Origin: CAZTKP01 sp964614215
GTDB lineage: Bacteria; UBP6; UBA1177
Length of the DNA stretch: 7,263 bases
Direction of reading: 5' to 3'
Assembly (NCBI GenBank): GCA_964614215.1
Contig: CAZTKP010000136.1
Span: forward strand, 1-7,263
The notes under the pieces were generated by a model that worked only from the letters and a program-made list of their open reading frames with translations, was not told the origin of the DNA and ran no database searches. The position numbers were made by a program, and so were the translations under genes. This document shows, in pieces, positions 6,307 through 7,263 of the stretch. Within the stretch, counting starts at the first letter, position 1. Each line of letters begins with the position of its first letter.

Positions 6307-6336
6307 AATATAACAAAGAGTTGAGTAGTTGTCCAA
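6307..6336 (-). promoter_or_regulatory. Candidate promoter for the receptor-lipoprotein-exbD-tonB operon
   Basis: On the minus strand TTGGAC (6336-6331) is followed after 18 nt by TATATT (6312-6307, 5 of 6 to TATAAT). Transcription would start near 6300, about 22 nt before the receptor ATG. The -35 is poor (3 of 6), which could mean an activator is needed. The Shine-Dalgarno before the receptor is also imperfect (GGGGATGGG, set rather far upstream of the ATG). No Fur-box-like sequence was recognised here. Confidence 0.35.
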
Positions 6337-6344
6337 TCTTAATA

Positions 6345-6372
6345 TTGATTTATGATAGAGACACTATATATT
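6345..6372 (+). promoter_or_regulatory. Candidate promoter for the histidine kinase gene
   Basis: TTGATT at 6345-6350 (4 of 6), a 16-nt spacer and TATATT at 6367-6372 (5 of 6) would start transcription near 6379, leaving a leader of about 20 nt that carries GGAG. The divergent operon promoter proposed at 6336-6307 begins only 8 nt away, so a single regulator bound between could affect both directions. Confidence 0.4.
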
Positions 6373-6390
6373 AGACGCGTTGAAAGTGTC

Positions 6391-6394
6391 GGAG
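6391..6394 (+). promoter_or_regulatory. Ribosome binding site that decides the GTG start of the kinase
   Basis: GGAG at 6391-6394 lies 6 nt before GTG 6401. The frame is closed upstream by TAG at 6356-6358, and the only other in-frame candidates, TTG 6380 and GTG 6386, have no purine-rich site at suitable distance. This supports GTG 6401. Confidence 0.6.
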
Positions 6395-6400
6395 AACAGC

Positions 6401-7263
6401 GTGAATATATATAGTGAAGAGTCCAGAGAAAAGTACTATCAGGCAAGTTTGCCGGAAATAATATCAAATGCCAGAATTATATCGACAATTGTGCTTATTC
6501 TGACCATTTCATCTATGGTTCTGGACATCTTGTTACTTAGATCGGTAATTTTTCTATCCATCAGGATCGGCGCAATATTTTTTGCTCTGTTAACGTTGAC
6601 TGCATCGTTTTCAGGATCGGTGGTAAAAAGAAGGATCATCAACACGGGATTGATACTGAATGCTCATTTTGGCGTCAATCTTATGAATGTCCACGTAATT
6701 CTAATTGCTTATACAGACAAAGACCTTCCTCAGATCTTTAAGGTCACATCAATATTCATAGCCTGTCTGACACTGATGGTTGAGGTGGTGTTCAGTTCAG
6801 GTATCAGACGATATCTCTATATTTCGATCCTGCCTCCGGCTGCAATAATTACTATATCTATATATTTTATAGGGATCCCTGATCATGACTGGATGGTTTT
6901 CATGATATTCCCTATCTGTCTTTTTATTACTCTTTTTGTTGCCTGGAAGCAGGATCGGCAGGATAGACAGAAGTTCTTCAGGGATCAGATCAATATTGAA
7001 AAAGACGTTGTAGAGAAAGAAGCAAAGCTTAAGGATGAATTCATTTCCAATGTCCGCCATGAACTTAGAACACCTATGAACGGGATCGTTGGAATTCATC
7101 AGTTGCTGAAAAAGACAGACCTGACAGCAGAACAGAAAGAACTGCTTGATATGGCGGAAAGATCAAGCAGTCAGCTTGCAAACATGATAGAAGATCTGCT
7201 GGACATATCAACAATGGACCAGAGAGTTATAACACTGAAACTTGAGGAAGTTGAACTTCATGA
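6401..7263 (+). CDS. Membrane-bound sensor histidine kinase (3' partial)
   Basis: The frame opens at GTG 6401 and is uninterrupted to the right edge, giving 287 residues; the ATPase domain and stop codon lie outside. After a polar N-terminus of about 24 residues come up to six hydrophobic segments (roughly 26-46, 49-68, 83-104, 113-131, 138-159, 165-182) with only short loops, so sensing is probably within or at the membrane and not by a large periplasmic domain. Residues 183-211 are charged and helical (KQDRQDRQKFFRDQ...), the linker to the dimerisation domain. HisKA begins near 206: DEFISNVRHELRTPMNGIVG, with His220 (codon 7058-7060) the predicted phosphorylated residue, then a second helix ending DLLDIST. 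The RTPMNGI form of the H-box is frequent in hybrid kinases with receiver domains, so the full protein may be hybrid. It is transcribed divergently from the TonB operon; signal and partner are unknown. Confidence 0.88.
   Translation, partial: MNIYSEESREKYYQASLPEIISNARIISTIVLILTISSMVLDILLLRSVIFLSIRIGAIFFALLTLTASFSGSVVKRRIINTGLILNAHFGVNLMNVHVILIAYTDKDLPQIFKVTSIFIACLTLMVEVVFSSGIRRYLYISILPPAAIITISIYFIGIPDHDWMVFMIFPICLFITLFVAWKQDRQDRQKFFRDQINIEKDVVEKEAKLKDEFISNVRHELRTPMNGIVGIHQLLKKTDLTAEQKELLDMAERSSSQLANMIEDLLDISTMDQRVITLKLEEVELH

Noticed and set aside
6336..6352. Partial palindrome AATCTTAATATTGATT as an operator
   Set aside because: Only the outer four bases on each side pair; the centre does not, so it is no better than chance in AT-rich DNA.
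6439..7099. Two minus-strand open frames, at 6439-6645 and 6797-7099
   Set aside because: They are antisense to the histidine kinase frame, which has an H-box, membrane helices and a ribosome binding site.
1..7263. CRISPR array, tRNA, insertion sequence, riboswitch or phage genes
   Set aside because: No repeat-spacer pattern, cloverleaf, transposase or long structured leader was seen; the two non-coding gaps are only 65 and 123 nt.

Overview
The window looks like ordinary chromosome from a Gram-negative bacterium. It encodes TonB, ExbD, an outer-membrane TonB-dependent receptor and a diacylated lipoprotein, which only make sense with an outer membrane. Base composition is moderately AT-rich. 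The combination of a CsgG/TolB-like protein with PEGA repeats and a receptor with a carboxypeptidase-regulatory-like N-terminal domain recalls deltaproteobacterial/myxobacterial or FCB-type lineages. That placement is an impression from protein style and not a demonstrated assignment. No mobile element, CRISPR array, tRNA or rRNA was seen.

Layout. (1) Positions 2-463 (+) hold the C-terminal end of a cobalamin-dependent methionine synthase reactivation (AdoMet-binding) domain, cut by the left edge. (2) Positions 529-1806 (+) encode an exported protein with a CsgG/TolB-like N-terminal domain, two PEGA-like repeats and two C-terminal hydrophobic segments. It has its own likely promoter and an 8-bp dyad in the 65-nt gap before it. 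(3) A tight four-gene operon runs leftward from 6277 to 1809: TonB-dependent receptor, lipoprotein, exbD, tonB. Its junctions are a 1-nt overlap, a 7-nt gap and a 4-nt overlap. It converges on the PEGA gene with only 2 nt between the stop codons. (4) A 123-nt divergent intergenic region at 6278-6400 holds plausible promoters for both directions. (5) A membrane sensor histidine kinase starts with GTG at 6401 (+) and runs off the right edge. It is easy to miss because its stop codon lies outside the window.

How the parts fit. The leftward operon describes one energised outer-membrane uptake or export device: ExbD couples the proton motive force, TonB spans the periplasm, and the receptor carries a TonB-box-like segment. 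The lipoprotein encoded between receptor and exbD is probably a dedicated partner. ExbB is not encoded in the window, so the motor must borrow it from elsewhere. The substrate cannot be read from the sequence. The divergent kinase could regulate the operon, but only proximity suggests it.

Nothing here is clearly a new biological system. The most interesting points are the ExbB-less transport operon with its unrecognised lipoprotein, the CsgG-like/PEGA protein, and a terminator-like hairpin formed by the antisense of the TonB DGKPV codons.
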